Shown here one piece after another: positions 1 to 12,954 of a DNA stretch of 64,000 nt. Positions within the stretch are counted from its first letter, which is position 1; every line of letters starts with the position of its first letter. The stretch spans positions 20,802,497 through 20,866,496 of the forward strand of contig NC_039506.1 in NCBI RefSeq assembly GCF_003672135.1, written 5' to 3'. The notes under the pieces are model-generated. The model ran no database searches. It had not been told where the DNA came from and saw only the letters and a program-made list of their open reading frames with translations. Both the position numbers and the translations under genes were made by a program. Source of the stretch: Ooceraea biroi (Eukaryota > Arthropoda > Insecta > Hymenoptera > Formicidae).

Positions 1-766
1 TTGATCTCGCAATTGGAAGTCGTTTGCGATTCGTAAACTTTTTATTGCGGTCACTTAAATAAATATGTACTTGCAGACGACATTTACGACAACTTATCTG
101 ATGCCTTTGTGCCCGGAAGAATATTTAAAACCGAGAGAAAGATTAAAATTAAAAATTACTATTTTAATTCTGATAACGAATGCACCCGCGGCCGCGGCGA
201 GGGAGAATTAAGAGAGAGAATTAAACAAAGTTCGCGTTCGTTAGACTGAGGAAACGGAAAGCCTTCCGTGAGCTTTCTTTCTTCTTGTGAAACGAGCTCG
301 GAAATGTAAGGGAACCGATCTAGCGATAAGTTAATCGTATGGCATTGCGGTAATACGAGGAATCTTCAGGTATAGCTCGCGTGACGTTACCCCACTCGCA
401 ATCCCTCGCTTTGTCCACAGTGGTCAAGTTTTTTCCACGCTGTAGTGCGGGATGTATGTACACATACATACCTTTCTCGCTTTTTTAATTCTCGCCTATT
501 CTGCACTACTTGAACCGCTCCGTTCACTCTAACTTTCACGGGAAAATTATATCCGCGACAAAATACAAAATAATATCACCACAGATGATGAGATTTATCC
601 GGAGCAACTTCGCTCGCGCAACTCGTGTTTCTCAAGTGTTCGGATCTGAAGTTAGTCTGCTCGTTCGTTCTCCGTTCCGAGAAGTACACCGGTTTTGTTT
701 ACCGTCTTCCTTTGTCTTGAATCGATGTTATATTTGCCATTGCATCCAGATGCGCCAGAAGCGCGC

Positions 767-776
767 TATATAAAAA
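767..776 (+). promoter_or_regulatory. Isolated TATA-box-like site
   Basis: The sequence CTATATAAAA is a strong match to a TATA box in GC-rich surroundings. No coding exon that it could serve is visible downstream on the plus strand, so it may belong to an unseen noncoding transcript or a 5' UTR exon, or be chance. Confidence 0.2.
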
Positions 777-1792
777 TCGGCCGGTAGCAGAGTAAAAGTC
801 TCGCTTAGAGATTCTCGTCGCGACATGGAAAATACGTGGCATTAAGGGGTGTCTTTTTATCAATTTTTTGCACGCCTGATCACTTGCGATTAATGGACGA
901 GCAGTGGACGTGGAGAAAAATACCGGGACACTTTGTATGACGCGGTCAACGATCGTGATCGATAAAAGGCTAGCGTGGCTTTTACTCGTGACATTAGCAC
1001 TGTACTTTGCTTTGCTCTGATATTTGTCCGCAAGAACTCGCACGGCGCATTGCACGATATTTATTGCCCGAGCGAGCAGCTTGCGCCATAAATATCGGGA
1101 AAAGTTCGCGAAGTACCGCAAGATTCACCACGGGGAGGAGCTTCTATCCGCGCGAGGTAGTGCGAAGTTGCAGACGCGTTAAATGCGTTATACGAAGTCA
1201 GAGTGAACGAGACGAGACGATGGACTGACGAGATCAATGACGAGAGCAACAAACGCAAATAGAAGAATTAAAGTGCATTCTCGTGTGCATGGATAATTAC
1301 GGTAAGCGTAGTCATTAACGTCAATTTCCGGCTCGAGAGCTTTGATGATCTCACGAGGGTGACTTCGACCGCTCACAGTGCACGTTTTAACGTCCAATAG
1401 TCAAAACTAGACTGTACATAGGTATATCTCGTAAATAATGGCGTTAAGAGTTCGACAACATGATGGGCCAATGGGGAAACACTACGTACATACGGTGAAG
1501 AGCACCTACACGATCCAGCGGTCCAACCGACGTGAAAAAGCTTATCCGATCACATTATCACGTCATCGAAGACGTCCGATCGACGTATGCAACTTGAGTA
1601 TCCCGGGAGAACGTTATCGCGCGACGCAGATCACCCGTTCGATACACCCCCTTGAAAAATCCAGAGGGAATATACTCCCGCGCGAGAAGGGTGCCTTCTC
1701 GCAAAGCGCAAAGACCTACCTCAAAACGAGCTGCGTGACGCGGTCGCGGACGTACATTTGCCGTTTGATTTGATTTGCAATTAAGAGTGGGT

Positions 1793-1860
1793 ACGTGTGG
1801 TGCACGCGTGCGTGCATGCGTACGTGCGTGCTTACGTGCTTACATGCGTACGTGCGTGCT
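1793..1860. repeat. Alternating purine-pyrimidine tract
   Basis: The stretch is built from GTGC, GCGT, ACGT and ATGC units, so purines and pyrimidines alternate almost throughout. Such sequence is prone to left-handed (Z) DNA. It is not a perfect microsatellite. Confidence 0.6.
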
Positions 1861-2272
1861 CCCTTATGGTGTGGTGCAGCGAGCGTCGTCGTCCCTTCTC
1901 TCTCTCTCTCTTTCTCGTGCAGGGCAAAGGCTGGCGAAAGGTCGGCGTGTACTTACCATGTCCACGTGCTGGCGATTGTTCCTCGATGATGCGTGTGCGT
2001 CTTGTGGTAGCCGAAAAGGCGGCCGCCTCCCTTATAAAGCTCTGAGCTCGCCAGTGGTAATACTGAGCAGCGGAGACGTGTTCATTAAGCGTTTACTTGG
2101 CTTGTCAGCTTTCCTTAATCGCCGCGGCACGCGGCTAATGCCGCGCCTGCATACGGAAGGGCGTGCGGTCAAGCGTGAACTGTCCCCCGACACCCTCATT
2201 TTGCACCCTCGCGCCGGCCGGCGATTTCGGTCCACGGTGTCTCGAAGGGCCGCGCCGCGCTCCGTCTTTATT

Positions 2273-2273
<1 letters not shown>

Positions 2274-2323
<50 letters not shown>
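2274..2323. repeat. (CT)n microsatellite
   Basis: About 50 bp of CT dinucleotides. It creates false serine-leucine or arginine-glutamate open frames on both strands. Confidence 0.95.
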
Positions 2324-2326
<3 letters not shown>

Positions 2327-4798
2327 ACGTTCGACGGAAATCACGCTCGATGACGTCAAGCCGGAGCAACCTGCAGAGTTTTCCATAGTATAGTTATATA
2401 ACTTTCACTGTATCTGAATAACTTGGAACGCTGAATATATTTCAGTCGGGCACCGTGTATGCTTATAGATAGCATCTCCTCGGCTTACCTGAGGACAATA
2501 ATTGACGACTGCACCTGCAAATTCCACGAAATATCTTGTGAAATGCAGAATGAAATAGTTGGTTAGTAAAATATTATAATTAAGAAAAATGTTGCATGCA
2601 ACACATTTATAGAAGAATGTTCAAGTAGATCGTTTATCCTTTGTCTGACACTGACGCACCTGCCTCATCTCAGACACATCTCAGGGAATTTTCTCGTGTC
2701 AAGTATCAAGTCGGCACTTGATGTGTGACTTAAAAGTGACTCTTTGCTACTTTAGCCTGAGTGCCGTACTTGTTGCAGCGCGTATGCTTAATTGACCTAG
2801 AACTGCGACTTCGTACTTAACGATGCGGCATCATTGATACCGATTGACACCTCTTAGAGGCGTCTTTATTGGAACGTCTTTTAGATCTCTCCGTATTGTC
2901 GCGGCGGAGGGTATGCTTCATTCTAATTATCCGCAGCTCGTCGCTGAAAATGAGACGTTCTTCTTCGTGTCACTTTGGAATCGCTGGGTCGAAAACCTCT
3001 CGCCCTCCCGAGGTGGGCGGCCGCGGGCTCCGAAATGGGATCGAATTTTTAATGGGGTATCGACGTCGCGACGCTTTCACGGGTGCTCGAGCTAAGTCGC
3101 CGTGACTTGCCAAGGACACTGTTTTCGATTAGAACAGGATCTGGCGAGCTATAATGGGTTAACGAGCATCTTGGAGCTTCCTGGACGTCGCGCCGCAAAG
3201 TCGGTCGGTCCGAACGGCAAGAACGGTCGTCTCGAGGTCGATTAATGCGTTAACCTTCACGTCCAGTTACCAGTTTTCATTCGGTCGATCAGCGGATTTC
3301 GCAGGCGATACGGAATCTAATTTAGCTGTTCCTTATTTAGATTCTAATATCGAGGCGCGGTAAATTTCGTTGGTGAGGTGTCAACCGATATCGTCCTCAC
3401 ATGCGCGCCGTTCACCAACGCTGCTCCAGCTGGATGGGAATAACGCGTTCTTCTTCGATAATCATTTTTACGTTGATCGCAATATTCAGAGATGAACTTG
3501 ATATCACCTTAGAATTTTGCATGAAATTTTGCATGACTTGGAACGAAAAAAACTGTTCCAAAATATCTCCAAAATAACTACATGCCAAAAATGGCGTGAT
3601 TCGTACGAATAAGTCCGAAAGACTTGATATTCTTCTACCTAGTCTTCGCGAATAAAACTTGCGAACTTTTCATTGTGGAATAAGCATGAAGTTTTGAGAA
3701 AGTGGAACATGAAATTTTGGCACTAAAAAACTTCATTTCTTCGAAAATTGATATGTCGAATAAAATTAAGAATATTTCAAGAAGATCAAAAAATTATGAT
3801 ATGTATTATGATATGTATACAATGAGACTTAAGAGAAAAAAGAAAATGGCTACTACCATGTTATTTTCGCTAGTTAGAAAATATCAGGAGGAAATTAATT
3901 CGGGTAATTCGCAGGCACCCTGTACATTAGAAACTCCGCGTTTTCATTTCCATATTTATCGGGCGGAGTTTTTTAACGTTACGTTACACACACCGGCACG
4001 TTAATACGTTTAGTTCGTGGGTGAGGGGCGTGATAGGGTAAAAGTCTTGTAACTTTTATATGCACGCCGCCTGATGTTTCAGCAGCCTGGCATCCGATGA
4101 ACATGAAAGCCGCCAGCTTGATTCATTACTTTGCCGCTTTGCAACCCGCAACGGCTTGCTTTCGTGCTGCAATCGATAATAAGTTGCAGGTAATGCATGG
4201 ACTAAATTGACGATCGGACGATGACCTTTCGAATAAATTTTACACGCGCGTGCATCAATGGAAAAATGATGATAAAAATAAATTATATCTATATTTCTAT
4301 AAAACATATCAGACATATACGTACTATGAAATGTGGAAATTGATAACATTTTAATTTATACTATAATTGTTACGCTGCAATCCGAATTCCACATCACTTT
4401 TTATATCTACACAGTTATAATTGAAATGTTGCGATTATAAAATCGTATTTTTATAAAGTTCTTTTTAAAATCAAATTTTGAAATATATACATATATATGT
4501 ATATACAATATATAAGATTAACTAAAACTATATAGATTACACAATTACTGTTACAATTGTTCGAAAATGACGCAAAAAGGAATTGAGAAATGGGAAAACG
4601 AGAACAACGGGACTTAAACAGAGAACGCACGGCTCTTTTAAATATATTTTATAAAACGTCCTATTTTTATACAGCATATAAAACAATACTCTGTATTCAT
4701 TTTATATTCACACATTAGCTCTATATGACTGTACCACCATAACCATTTGTTATATGCATAACTTTACAGTATTCGGCGGGTTTCTGTTTACGGTAATA

Positions 4799-7700
4799 CT
4801 ATGACAATGCGCTGTCCTTTGTCTGTTTCGGGATCCCTTGCTTGCTGCCGACCACCGCGGCGGCGGCGGCGGCGGCGCTCCGATTAAATTGATCGGGATT
4901 CGCGTGTTTCGCGCCACCACGTTCCTGTGTTTGGATATTCAGCTTCGTCACGTCCGCGCTTATTATCCTGTCGAAGACCCTGTCCGTCGTAGGTTCCACG
5001 ATGTTGCTCAATTCGGGGACCGTTTGCTTGGCAGTCTGCTGTCCGTCCTTCGTCTCGGTGGTGCTATCACTGCTGGCGACGTTGCTGATCGCACGAGCCG
5101 GTTTCGATGGACCCTTCAAGTGTATCATGTGATTATTCAGGGAGTCGGTATTGCTTTGCTTACTGCCTATGTGATTGTGGACCGCCGCGTGGTTCGCAAA
5201 CACCGAGTCAGTCTTCCTCTGTAGAAACTGTCCGTTTGATGTTTCCGCGTTGAACGGCTTATCCTTGGTGTTGCTGCTCCAAAACGAGTCGTCGAAGACA
5301 TCGGTGTCGTCCACCGACTCCTTGTTGATGCGATTGCGTACAATCGAGAGGTGTCTCTGCACATAATCCTGATGCGGAGCCAGGGCGGCGGCGCGTTCCA
5401 GGCACTGCGCCGCCTGATTCAGTTTGCCTCGTTCCACCATCACGACGCACAGATTGTGCAAGCCTTGAACGTTGGTGGGATCCAGTTGCAGTATTCTGCG
5501 ATAACACTGAAACGTAAACGCGATTGTATGTTAGAGAATTGACTATCATTCCTCGCGAAAAGCGAGATTCGACGGAGGCGAATTTAACAGGCGTTATCTT
5601 ACATTTTCCGCGGCATCTAGATCCTTTATATTATTGATGTAGATATCTCCCAGTAGGATTAGGCCTTTCACGTGATCCGGATGGAACCTGACAAGTTGGT
5701 TGAGGAACGGCGCCGCTTCGAGCGGACGCTGCTCGTCCGCCAGCAACAGCGCGAGATTGAACAGCGCCGAGCGGAAGTCCTCCTTCAGCGCAACGGCATT
5801 GCGGAACCAGCGCTCCGCGTCGCCGCTGTCGTGATCGTCCATGGCCAGCATTCCCAGATTAAAATGCACGCGCTCGTTGTTCGAATCCTGTAACCGAGCG
5901 AGATACATGTGAAAATTCAAGTTAACAATTATGATTTTAGTGTGTGAAAAAAGAGCAGTAGTTACCTTCCGTAGAAGCTTCAGCAGTCTCTCCCTAGCTA
6001 CTTTACGTAATTCCGCGCGTCCCAGCTCTTGCAGCAGTATAGCGGAATTCAGCAAGGCCTGTTCGTGCTCTGGATCGAATTCTAACGCCTTGTCCAAGTA
6101 CGCCAGAGCTTGAGAGGCCTTTCCTTGCTCCAGGAACACGACACCGAGCTGTGAAAGTTTTAACCGTTCAATCTTGGGACCTTTTTCTCTGACGTTATCG
6201 CGGGTCGACTGTTCTGTCGCTTCATAAAACGTGATTACGTGTCTGTTTGCGTTACAACGCAATCTCGACAATTCGAGATGCTTACGTTATAGTAGATGTC
6301 TGGATTATTGCTGTCGTAAAACAGCGCTCGTTCGTAAACCTCCTGGGCCTCCTTCGTGCGATTCAGTTTGATCAGGACGTCGCCGCGATTAATGTACGCT
6401 TGGGTATAGTCCGCGCGCATACTGATCGCCTGCCGGTACAGCAAATCAGCCTCCTCCAATCTAGTCGCGTTCTTCGCTATCAAATTGGCCAGATTAACAA
6501 ACACATTCAAGTGATTCGGTGCTATGCGTGCTTGGTAAGACTCTCCCGGTTTCGCTTTTGGCAGTAACGACTTGGCCTAGAAGAAGCAGAGTATTTAGAG
6601 ATAAGTTTCGTCAAAAAGACAAGTTCGCGTAAGAACATTTGTCAACATTACCTTCAGATACGCGTCTTCGGCTTCCTTGAACATTTTCAGATGATTGTAA
6701 GTTCGTCCGACATTGATGTGCGCTCCGATATCGTCTCCCTGGACCTGCACGGCCATGTTGAAGAAATTTAGCGCCTCTTTAAAGCGACCCTGACTCTCCA
6801 ACGCGTGGCCTACGTTGTTGAACAGTTTGGCGTTCCTATCATTCACCTTCAAGCCGGACATGAATATCGAGTACTCGTCCAACCAGTCGTAATTCCTGAT
6901 GTATGTCTTCGACGTGTGCGCCGCTAGAAGCGTCACCAATAGAAGCAGCACCAGCTTTTTGCATCTGAAACGAACAGATATCTGCGTGAGGAATCCCCTT
7001 TATTGCGGGCCATAATCAATCGCAGAATGAATTACGTTCACTCATTTGTGTCATCCGGATTCGGATCACTCACTTCTTGTCCATCAAAATGCTCCATCCG
7101 TATCCGATAAGCATGCAAAACCCCATGGAGGGAGCGTACAGCACCCTTTCGGCGATCACAAATCCGACCGGGAAGAAAAGGTTCGACGCGGGTAGGAAGG
7201 GCAGAATCATCATAGCCAGACTCTGCGAGTGCATATTGTTTTGCGAAATGTTAATCATTAGTGCTGTTAATTGTAGGATTTAAGTGATGAAAATTTCTGG
7301 TAGTACATGCGTGCAATATTATGGTTTTTCTCATTCCGACGGACACGATTAATCGTCACACGGTTATTTAACGTCTCCGATTACATCCAGATCTATTTTC
7401 GCAGCGTTTCTCCACTGACCATGATGAGGATGACCGACGTTTGCCTGCTGCGCGTTACGACGGCCGTCACGAGGAGTCCCAGGACGGCCCCGTGAGTGAC
7501 GAGGGTCGCGAGATTGCGGACGTCGGCGAAGCTCTCCACCAGCGGTATTGTGCCCATCGTCCAGTCGCAGCACAAGTCACTCGGAAGAAACAGCAGTCTG
7601 AGATTCACCGCGGCGAGATAATTGTACGTGAGTTGCCTCGTCGGGGTCGTGGCAACCGACGCGGGATTGTCGAATCTAAATGGTATATATCATCATTGAT

Positions 7701-9637
7701 TGATACGGAAATTATATGCAAATTGTAATATACCCAGCGCCCATAAATGATACCTGGTAAATACAGGCAATTTCGAGCCCATAATGTGCAACCGCAGGAT
7801 AAGCAGGCTAAATGTAACAAGTGTGAGGGCGGTCAGGCGTTTCGTACCCTCGCCCGACCACGCGGGCGAAATTTTATTACCACCGAAAGCCGACTTTAGT
7901 GCTAAGAAAATATCCCTCGCTCTGACCTGAACAAAAAGATATTCGCAGATAGATATGCAATTTTACCGTGTGAACCAAGTGTGGGATTCACGAGGCACTT
8001 CACTTGAAGATCACTTTACCTTCTGTACAACAAAAATCTCATAGAGTACGCAAACTGCAGTGGCTGTGATTCCTTGTTCCTTGCACAACATCGCGGTAAA
8101 TACAAAAAACATAGATAATATCAAGGACTTCCACCCTGTGAACATCGGATATACGTTATGTGGTGTTGCAGAGTGAATCGTTTCGGATTCGATGGGATTT
8201 GTTATTACCTGTAGATCGTTTGCTCTTGCAACACTTAGTGTACGTGATTAAAGCTGCCAGGTAAAATAAGGAGGACAAAGTCTCTGCCCTACCAACTACG
8301 CCTGTGACCTGGGAATCGAATTATAGTCGTGTTTATCATTAATTTTCAGAATAAGTTTATCGTTTGTAGATATATAATAATAAATCGCAAGTGACGCTTT
8401 TCTGAGGCTATTTTACATACTGCTTCTGTGTGAATAGGATGCACAGCAAAGAATAAGGATGACACAAAACTTGTTGCATCCGGTAGAAACATCAAACAGG
8501 TCCTATAATAAATAGATAAATAAATAAATAAGTAAATTATTTCTGTAAACAATCTTTCTTCTTGCAAATTTTTTTCTACAAACTGCATTTTGCGAACGTT
8601 TTGTTTAATTATAGAACATTCCATAGAGATATAATTTTCTATAATTATCTATAATTTTCTGCTCAATAATGTAAAAACATGGAGGGTGACAAACCTGAAA
8701 TATAATAGGCATACTCCAACATGTAGAATAACATTTAGCAGGTGGTATCCTGTGGGATCTAGCTGATGAATCAGGTAATTCCATCGGAATGTGAGAACGC
8801 AAAGAGGTCTGTAAGATTTGTGCGATTGTTCCTGTTTGAAATAGAACGAGAGGAGGAAACAGTCGATTAATTTGGAGCAGTTGACGTGCTATTTTTGAGA
8901 CATTATTATCGAGAGACAAACGTGAGGAACCCACATAAACAAATGTATTCTTCAAATAACGAATTTCTCAGAATTATATATCTGTTTCGAGATCCTCGAA
9001 ATTAAACGGAATCTCGGCGATATCGATTTTACCAAACAGGTAAAAACAAAAAAGATCCAACATTTGTCCCAATCATCTAGATTAAATATGGAGATCATTT
9101 TCGCGCGGAATTGATGAAATGTAAAAATCTGAAATTTCCAGAATCACATCGATTCTCCCTCCACGGGTCCTCGGACAAGCGCAAGTGAGGAGACGGACGA
9201 GGAAGAGACGGTGGAAAACGGAAGACAGAACGAGGGGGATCGGATTGGGATGAAATGGACAGGACGCTTGCGGATCAATACGCAGGGGGGCCGTCTATAG
9301 GGGCGTGAGGGAAGAAGTGAGAGGGGGAGGATCTCGAACGCGCGTCCTCCAGCAATGGGCTGAGGGGGTGGACCCCTTCCCTCACGGATGTCTCTTTTCT
9401 CTTTCTCTCACTCTCCTTCTCTCTCTCTCTCTCTCCCTATCGCACCTTGTGCATCGGGGTGCCCCAGAAGTCGTTGTAGAAGACATTCTTAAGGGGCGTG
9501 TGCGGCCTGAGATCGCGGTTGTCCTTAATCGCCGAGATGTCGTCGAAGACGAAGCCGCAGCTGAGGCTGTTGAGGTACACGGCGAACGCGGTTATAGCCA
9601 CGATCGCCGCGAGTGCTCCCCGCGCCGGCACTCCCAT
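4799..9637 (-). CDS. TMTC3: Protein O-mannosyl-transferase TMTC3
   Basis: TMTC3 is an ER multi-pass protein; in vertebrates it O-mannosylates cadherins. Thirteen coding exons (minus strand): 9637-9446, 8831-8695, 8502-8421, 8308-8209, 8135-8020, 7926-7754, 7675-7420, 7222-7074, 6964-6652, 6576-6286, 6148-5966, 5887-5603, 5506-4799. They sum to 2985 nt (994 aa) with phases matching at every junction. The N-terminus has a hydrophobic segment followed by CGFVFDD, the paired acidic residues of the GT-C fold, then FWGTPM, HPIHTEAV, CKEQGIT and the DUF1736 segment CCDWTMGTIPL. The C-terminal half is a run of TPR repeats (for example NNVGHALE, HMNVGRTY-like HINVGRTY, FNLGMLAMDD). The last exon ends in a low-complexity tail with a short alanine run. 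The ATG at 9637 is chosen because it starts just before the first hydrophobic segment. TMTC3 is favoured over TMTC1/2/4 by these motifs and by length. Confidence 0.93.
4857..4877. repeat. (CGG)n repeat coding polyalanine
   Basis: A CGG triplet run in the last TMTC3 exon. Read on the minus strand it codes a run of alanines close to the C-terminus, outside the TPR domain. Confidence 0.85.
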
Positions 9638-10363
9638 CACAAATGACACATCGATCGGCCGGCCGCCTTTCGTTTCTTTCGCGCGGTATCCCCGCGGTAC
9701 CGCCGGGAACGGAAGGAAGGAAGAACGTTCACCTGCGTTCCCTCTCGCTCGCTCGCGTTCTCCTACCCCTCCTCCTTTTCTCGCCTTCGCTCTCTTCTTT
9801 CTCTTACTCTCTCCCTCTCTTTCTCGTTCTCTCTCTCTGTTGCTCTTGCTCTCGTGACACTCTACGATACTCTTAACTGTTGGAGCTCCACGAGAGACGC
9901 ACGACTGTCATTTCCACGCACGTCGACCGCGTAGCCACGTCCACTTTCGGGCACATCACAACTGGTCCGGATGCGCCGCGGCCAGGCACCAGCGCGAGTG
10001 CCGGCGAGCCGAGGAACCGCGTCGCAGCGTCGCCGACATGGTCGTCGCACCGGTGAAGCACACTGCGCTCCGGAGAGTTACCAGCGAGTTTTCTTCTCAC
10101 GGTCACCCGTTGTTCCGTCCGTCTCCGGGTCCTCTCTCACTTTCTGTGATCGTGTGTGAGGATTACGCGTCAACGAAACTAGGATACGCGGCACAAGAAT
10201 ACTCGTTATCACCGCGAGCGCACACAGGCACCGCGCAACCACTACGATCGAGCTGTCAAACAGCGGTCTTTCAATGCGCACAATCGCGCCGCGACGTCAG
10301 CGCTGTCGGCGTCGCCGCTTCGTCCGAGGCGGACAGCGTGAATTCATGTGCTTCGTGGACCTC
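9638..10363 (-). promoter_or_regulatory. TMTC3 5' UTR and promoter region
   Basis: This GC- and CT-rich stretch lies directly upstream of the TMTC3 ATG. It has pyrimidine-rich tracts at about 9740-9860 on the plus strand and no TATA box at a sensible distance, as expected for a broadly expressed gene. Open frames on both strands (for example 10038-10367) are consistent with GC-rich noncoding sequence. The start site is not defined. Confidence 0.4.
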
Positions 10364-10826
10364 CTGAATAATTTTCTAATTTATTATTTATTTCTGATTA
10401 CTTCATTACGATAATGTTATAATTTTAGTCTTCTATTTTTACTGAGAGTGTGGTTTAGTTTAAAGAAAGCTTTAGTGTAGTTTAAAGAAAGCATCCAATT
10501 TGCCTTTTTGTTTCGACGGGACCTGTTTTGAACAGGTTTTTGATATAGATAAAGAAAACGATGTACAAAAAGACAAAGTGCTAATCAGTTTCTGGGTAGG
10601 AATCGTTATCGTATGAAATAGGAACCGAACAATCTTGTTTTCTTTATAGTGATATCATGAATAATCTGATTGAATCCGATAAAAATATAATTCATTTTGA
10701 AAGTAAAATTATTTTTTCTTAATTTTTGCAACATAGCTTTGTAATACTGAAACTGATTTTATTACGTTTTCGTGTTTTTTTTTTATTATAAATTTTTTAT
10801 ACACGTAATTATTATTAAGAAACACT

Positions 10827-10840
10827 GCGCGCGCGCGCGC

Positions 10841-10899
<59 letters not shown>
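10827..10899. repeat. Compound (GC)n(GT)n microsatellite
   Basis: Roughly 15 bp of alternating GC followed by 58 bp of GT. The whole tract is alternating purine-pyrimidine, so it is a strong Z-DNA candidate. Confidence 0.95.
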
Positions 10900-10902
<3 letters not shown>

Positions 10903-11274
10903 GTACCACACAATAATAAGTAAAAAATCGATTAAAGTTACTTGTGCTGCAAATTTTTCATAATTTTTAATCTAATTCTTAGATAATTTACAAATAATTA
11001 TATATGTATTGACTATATTGAATATAAATAAATTTATATTATATATAAAAATTTATTTTTATTAATTTTTTATCAATCCTTTATAACAGAATATTTATAA
11101 AAAGTATGTGCGCTGGTAAAAGATCTTAATGTCTCATTCAGTAATATATATAATATATATAAATAATAAAACTATGTCTCTCTCATTATTTTCGTACAAT
11201 CATATCATGAAAAAAAAAATTATTTCTGACCCACTATTGGAACGTATTATTATCCCATTTTACAGTAGCAAAAA

Positions 11275-11443
11275 CAATGGAGGCTCGGACATTTTTGGAA
11301 CTAATTTTCAGTATTAAATTAAATTTTTCAAGCTAACGCTCGAATAAGGCGTCATCTGTTAGAACTGACCCGTTGGAACTACAGTCGCTTTAAATTTAAT
11401 TCCAGAAATTAGTTCCAAAAATCTCCGCTACGAGCCTCCACTG
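11275..11443. repeat. Imperfect inverted repeat (hairpin)
   Basis: The left arm (about 11275-11326) contains TGGAGGCTCG and TTTTTGGAACTAATTT. The right arm (about 11392-11443) contains AAATTAGTTCCAAAAA and CGAGCCTCCA. Arms of about 45-50 bp flank a spacer of about 65 bp, with a small insertion in the right arm. This fits a short foldback element or nested insertion. Confidence 0.55.
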
Positions 11444-11733
11444 TCTTCGATCTGTGGCGGCATCTAAGGAGTACAAGGCAGAACTAGCCCGACCAATGAG
11501 AGGGCAGCACGAATACCGAGATGGAGAGCCTTGGAAGGAATCAGAGAACAAGGAGAAGCTAATTGCTCGCGCTTTAAGTCACACGTGCATTAAGTAATCA
11601 GTTCTAGTCTGTATTAAATAAAGTCAGCATCTTTATATATTTTCACCTAAACCGAAATGTTGTAATAGTTCCTCGTGCGTTAAAACTGCCTTAAATGTAG
11701 CATAATAATCAAATAAATAATACGCTCGCTACA
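11357..11733 (+). mobile_element. Possible solo LTR of a retrotransposon
   Basis: The stretch begins TGTTAG, ends CTACA, has an AATAAA at 11617-11622, and its interior (GC-richer, with CCGACCAATGAGAG) differs from the flanks and looks like an insect Ty3/gypsy-type LTR. I see no target-site duplication, so this is a weak call. Confidence 0.22.
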
Positions 11734-12954
11734 GATCGAAATTGAGGTAGTAGTACGAGTCAATAACTCTGGTTAGTAATTTTATTCTTAAATATAATAT
11801 GTTAATAACGTATCAAATAAAAATTTTTTCAAGTAATATAATTCAATAAGGACTTAGAAAATGCTTTTTCTCTTTTGTCTTTACGTCTTTACGATCCAAT
11901 GGCATATTGAATAAACTTTTTATTCGCAAATAGTACGTACCATTTGGCAAAGTATATAAATTTTTATTTATAAGCAATGTAATAACAGCAAGACAACTAA
12001 AATTTCATTTACGATAAAAATGAATAAAAATTATGTTATTAATAACTTTATATTTTTGTTAAAAATTAATGAATATAATTTGCAAATATATTAAAACAAA
12101 CAAGATCTTCGAAGATAATCAATACAAATTGTTGAAGACGTAGACGAAGAACTTCGAAACGCTTCCTTGGCTGAAACATCATAATTCTAATGTTTAAAAT
12201 AAAAGGGATAAAAGTATAAAGAGAAAATGAGAAATAACCTGCAATAATCCCGATTGCATCGTCGAATAATTCGCGCGTAACGATCCGCAAAAATGAAATG
12301 CAGGTGGAGCTGATGGCCGTTGCCACTCCAGACATAAATATCGCTTTACCGCTGGCGAACGTTTATTTCTCGCGTTAGCGCGAAATCGTTTCGCTCGATT
12401 TTTTCTTAACGGATTTCTTTAGGATACAAATGTATCCTCTTGCGAAGTGATCGAACGTGAGGTCCGCGGTGCGAACGTATTTTCGGATGCGACATTATTG
12501 AAACCAGTGCGAGCAAATCTTCATATTGGAGCAGCATACATGCCCTTCTACGTGCGTTGCTCTAAATTGGTAAGAGAGAGATAGGGACAGTCAGGCAGAG
12601 TCGTTTGTCTTTTTTTTATTTATTTGTTGGAGGAATGAAGGTGTTTCAGAGTAATCCGGGTTCTCGAACTGTATATTTTATTCGCATTAGAAATTTTTTC
12701 TGCATCATGATCAAATGTTGATTGAATATGTAACTGTTGTCAGCATTTTATGAGCTCGGTTTCTTTGTCGCACAAGCAGTTTACATCTTTAGCATTTCAT
12801 AGAGGTCAGCAAACATTTCGCAAGCTAAAGACTTGCAGACTTGACATCATTGTAGACTAAAGAAATCCAGAGGTAAAAATTAAGAAGACTCAGGTGCTGA
12901 TTGATCGACTCAATTGATTAATTTTGTTGGTGACAGATGGTCTAAGCACTCATC

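Larger units (their letters stand above)
1..4798. other. Noncoding region, no gene recognised
   Basis: No open frame here resembles a known protein or joins to another through convincing splice sites. The longest frames run through CT or GT-type low-complexity DNA or are antisense shadows. The stretch contains a TATA-like site near 768, an alternating purine-pyrimidine tract near 1793-1860, a CT microsatellite at 2274-2323 and AT-rich palindromic sequence around 4480-4520. The final part (about 4600-4798) should include the 3' UTR of the minus-strand TMTC3 gene, although I see no canonical AATAAA there. Confidence 0.6.
10364..12954. other. Intergenic DNA between TMTC3 and the helicase gene
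   Basis: AT-rich DNA between two divergently transcribed genes. It contains a compound GC/GT microsatellite (10827-10899), an inverted repeat (11275-11443) and a possible solo LTR (11357-11733). The last 500-600 bp before 12955 should hold the promoter and 5' UTR of the helicase gene. No coding exon is recognised. Confidence 0.6.

Noticed and set aside
699..1258. Minus-strand ORFs up to 140 codons at the left end
   Set aside because: No domain, signal peptide or splice partner; composition matches surrounding noncoding DNA.
2135..2393. Open frames on both strands through the CT repeat
   Set aside because: They are dinucleotide-repeat translations (Ser-Leu or Arg-Glu) with no homology.
9638..9649. 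GTG start upstream of the TMTC3 ATG
   Set aside because: Non-ATG starts are rare in animals, and the ATG at 9637 directly precedes the first membrane segment.
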